From: Pseudomonadota bacterium
Lineage (GTDB): Bacteria; Pseudomonadota; Gammaproteobacteria; Xanthomonadales; Xanthomonadaceae
Length of the DNA stretch: 6,119 nucleotides
Direction of reading: 5' to 3'
NCBI GenBank assembly: GCA_023438325.1
Contig: JAEXRB010000073.1
Span: forward strand, 1-6,119
Shown here: piece by piece, positions 5,561 through 6,119 of the stretch
How positions within the stretch are numbered: the first letter of the stretch is position 1
How the letters are laid out: each line of letters opens with the position of its first letter
Notes under the pieces: generated by a model
What the model was told of the DNA's origin: nothing
The model's input: only the letters and a program-made list of their open reading frames with translations
Databases searched by the model: none
Translations under genes and position numbers: made by a program

Positions 5561-6100
5561 ATGGGCATGGGCCATATTTCCGGCGGGCACTTCAACCCAG
5601 CGGTGACCCTGGGCTTGGTCGCGGGCGGACGTTTCACCGGCAAGGATGCGATCCCGTACATCGTGGCGCAGGTGATCGGTGGCGCGCTCGCCGGCGTGGC
5701 GCTGTACTGCATCGCCACCGGCAAGGCCGGCGCATCGATCGGCGGCTTCGCCTCCAACGGCTACGCCGAGCTGTCGCCGGGCGGCTATTCGATGGGCGCA
5801 GTGCTGCTGGCCGAAGTGCTGCTTACCGCGTTCTTCCTGATCGTCATCATGGGCGCGACCGACGCGCGTGCACCGGGCGGCTTCGCGCCAATCGCCATCG
5901 GCCTGTGCCTGACCCTCATCCACCTGATCTCGATTCCGATTTCCAATACTTCGGTCAACCCGGCACGCAGCACTGGCGTGGCCCTGTTCGCCGAAACTGC
6001 CGCGCTGTCGCAATTGTGGCTGTTCTGGGTGGCACCGATCGTGGGAGCGATCCTCGGCGGGCTGCTGTACAAGTTCCTGCTGGAAAGCCGCAAGGCGTAA
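5561..6100 (+). CDS. aqpZ: AqpZ-type aquaporin, N-terminally truncated (lacks helices 1-2; possible pseudogene)
   Basis: The reading frame encodes most of an AqpZ water channel but begins at the first pore loop. From residue 4 it reads GHISGGHFNPAV, the NPA-containing half-helix (Asn12-Pro13-Ala14). It continues through GFASNGYAELSPGGYSM (62-78), GATDARAPGGFAPIAIG (98-114) and LIHLISIPISNTSVNPARS (119-137) to a normal C-terminus. By my alignment His121, Thr130 and Arg136 correspond to E. coli AqpZ selectivity-filter residues His174, Thr183 and Arg189. The fourth, Phe43, and about 51 residues net spanning membrane helices 1 and 2 are absent: 179 residues against about 231. The 100 nt upstream encode nothing AqpZ-like in any frame. 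The start ATG has a good GGAGG site. The remaining frame is intact, with no stops and composition like its neighbours. Without helices 1 and 2 a working channel is unlikely. An in-frame deletion or an assembly collapse would explain it. The frame extends to GTG 5465, but that part is non-homologous. Confidence 0.85.
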   Translation: MGMGHISGGHFNPAVTLGLVAGGRFTGKDAIPYIVAQVIGGALAGVALYCIATGKAGASIGGFASNGYAELSPGGYSMGAVLLAEVLLTAFFLIVIMGATDARAPGGFAPIAIGLCLTLIHLISIPISNTSVNPARSTGVALFAETAALSQLWLFWVAPIVGAILGGLLYKFLLESRKA

Positions 6101-6119
6101 GCCCTCCGGCTGAACCGCG

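Overview
The window is GC-rich chromosomal DNA packed with genes on both strands. Its protein families (HutD/Ves, RsmI, a SlyD-type FKBP, a C40 lipoprotein, a UMF1/Atg22-like transporter, AqpZ) suggest a Gram-negative proteobacterium. The sequence flavour, especially the HutD N-terminus and the M20 peptidase, points to the Xanthomonadales/Lysobacterales group, perhaps Rhodanobacteraceae. That placement is inference from remembered family members, not from a search. I see no tRNA, rRNA, CRISPR array, insertion sequence or phage gene.

Layout. (1) Positions 1-821, minus strand: the N-terminal 273 codons of an M20 metallopeptidase of the carnosinase/CNDP type; its C-terminus lies off the left edge. 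(2) 908-1498, plus: a HutD/Ves-family protein, divergent from the peptidase. (3) 2844 down to 1508, minus: a two-gene unit of a SlyD-like FKBP prolyl isomerase followed 11 nt later by rsmI, the 16S rRNA C1402 2'-O-methyltransferase, which starts with GTG. (4) 3010-3504, plus: a small NlpC/P60 (C40) cell-wall hydrolase lipoprotein, divergent from the FKBP gene. (5) 5386 down to 3498, minus: an NAD(P)H-dependent FMN reductase gene whose end overlaps, by 19 nt, the start of a UMF1/Atg22-like major facilitator transporter. (6) 5561-6100, plus: an AqpZ-type aquaporin missing its whole N-terminal segment.

Most of the genes are ordinary housekeeping or accessory metabolic genes, and I found no convincing undescribed system. 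The most notable feature is the aquaporin. Everything from the first-loop GHISGGHFNPAV motif to the C-terminus is well preserved. The first two membrane helices, including the position of the selectivity-filter Phe43 of E. coli AqpZ, are replaced by three residues that follow a good Shine-Dalgarno sequence. This looks like an in-frame 5' deletion of about 150 nt. Second-tier points are a perfect 7-bp inverted repeat between the reductase and aquaporin genes, the overlapping reductase/transporter pair, and two tail-to-tail gene junctions with no room for a conventional terminator.
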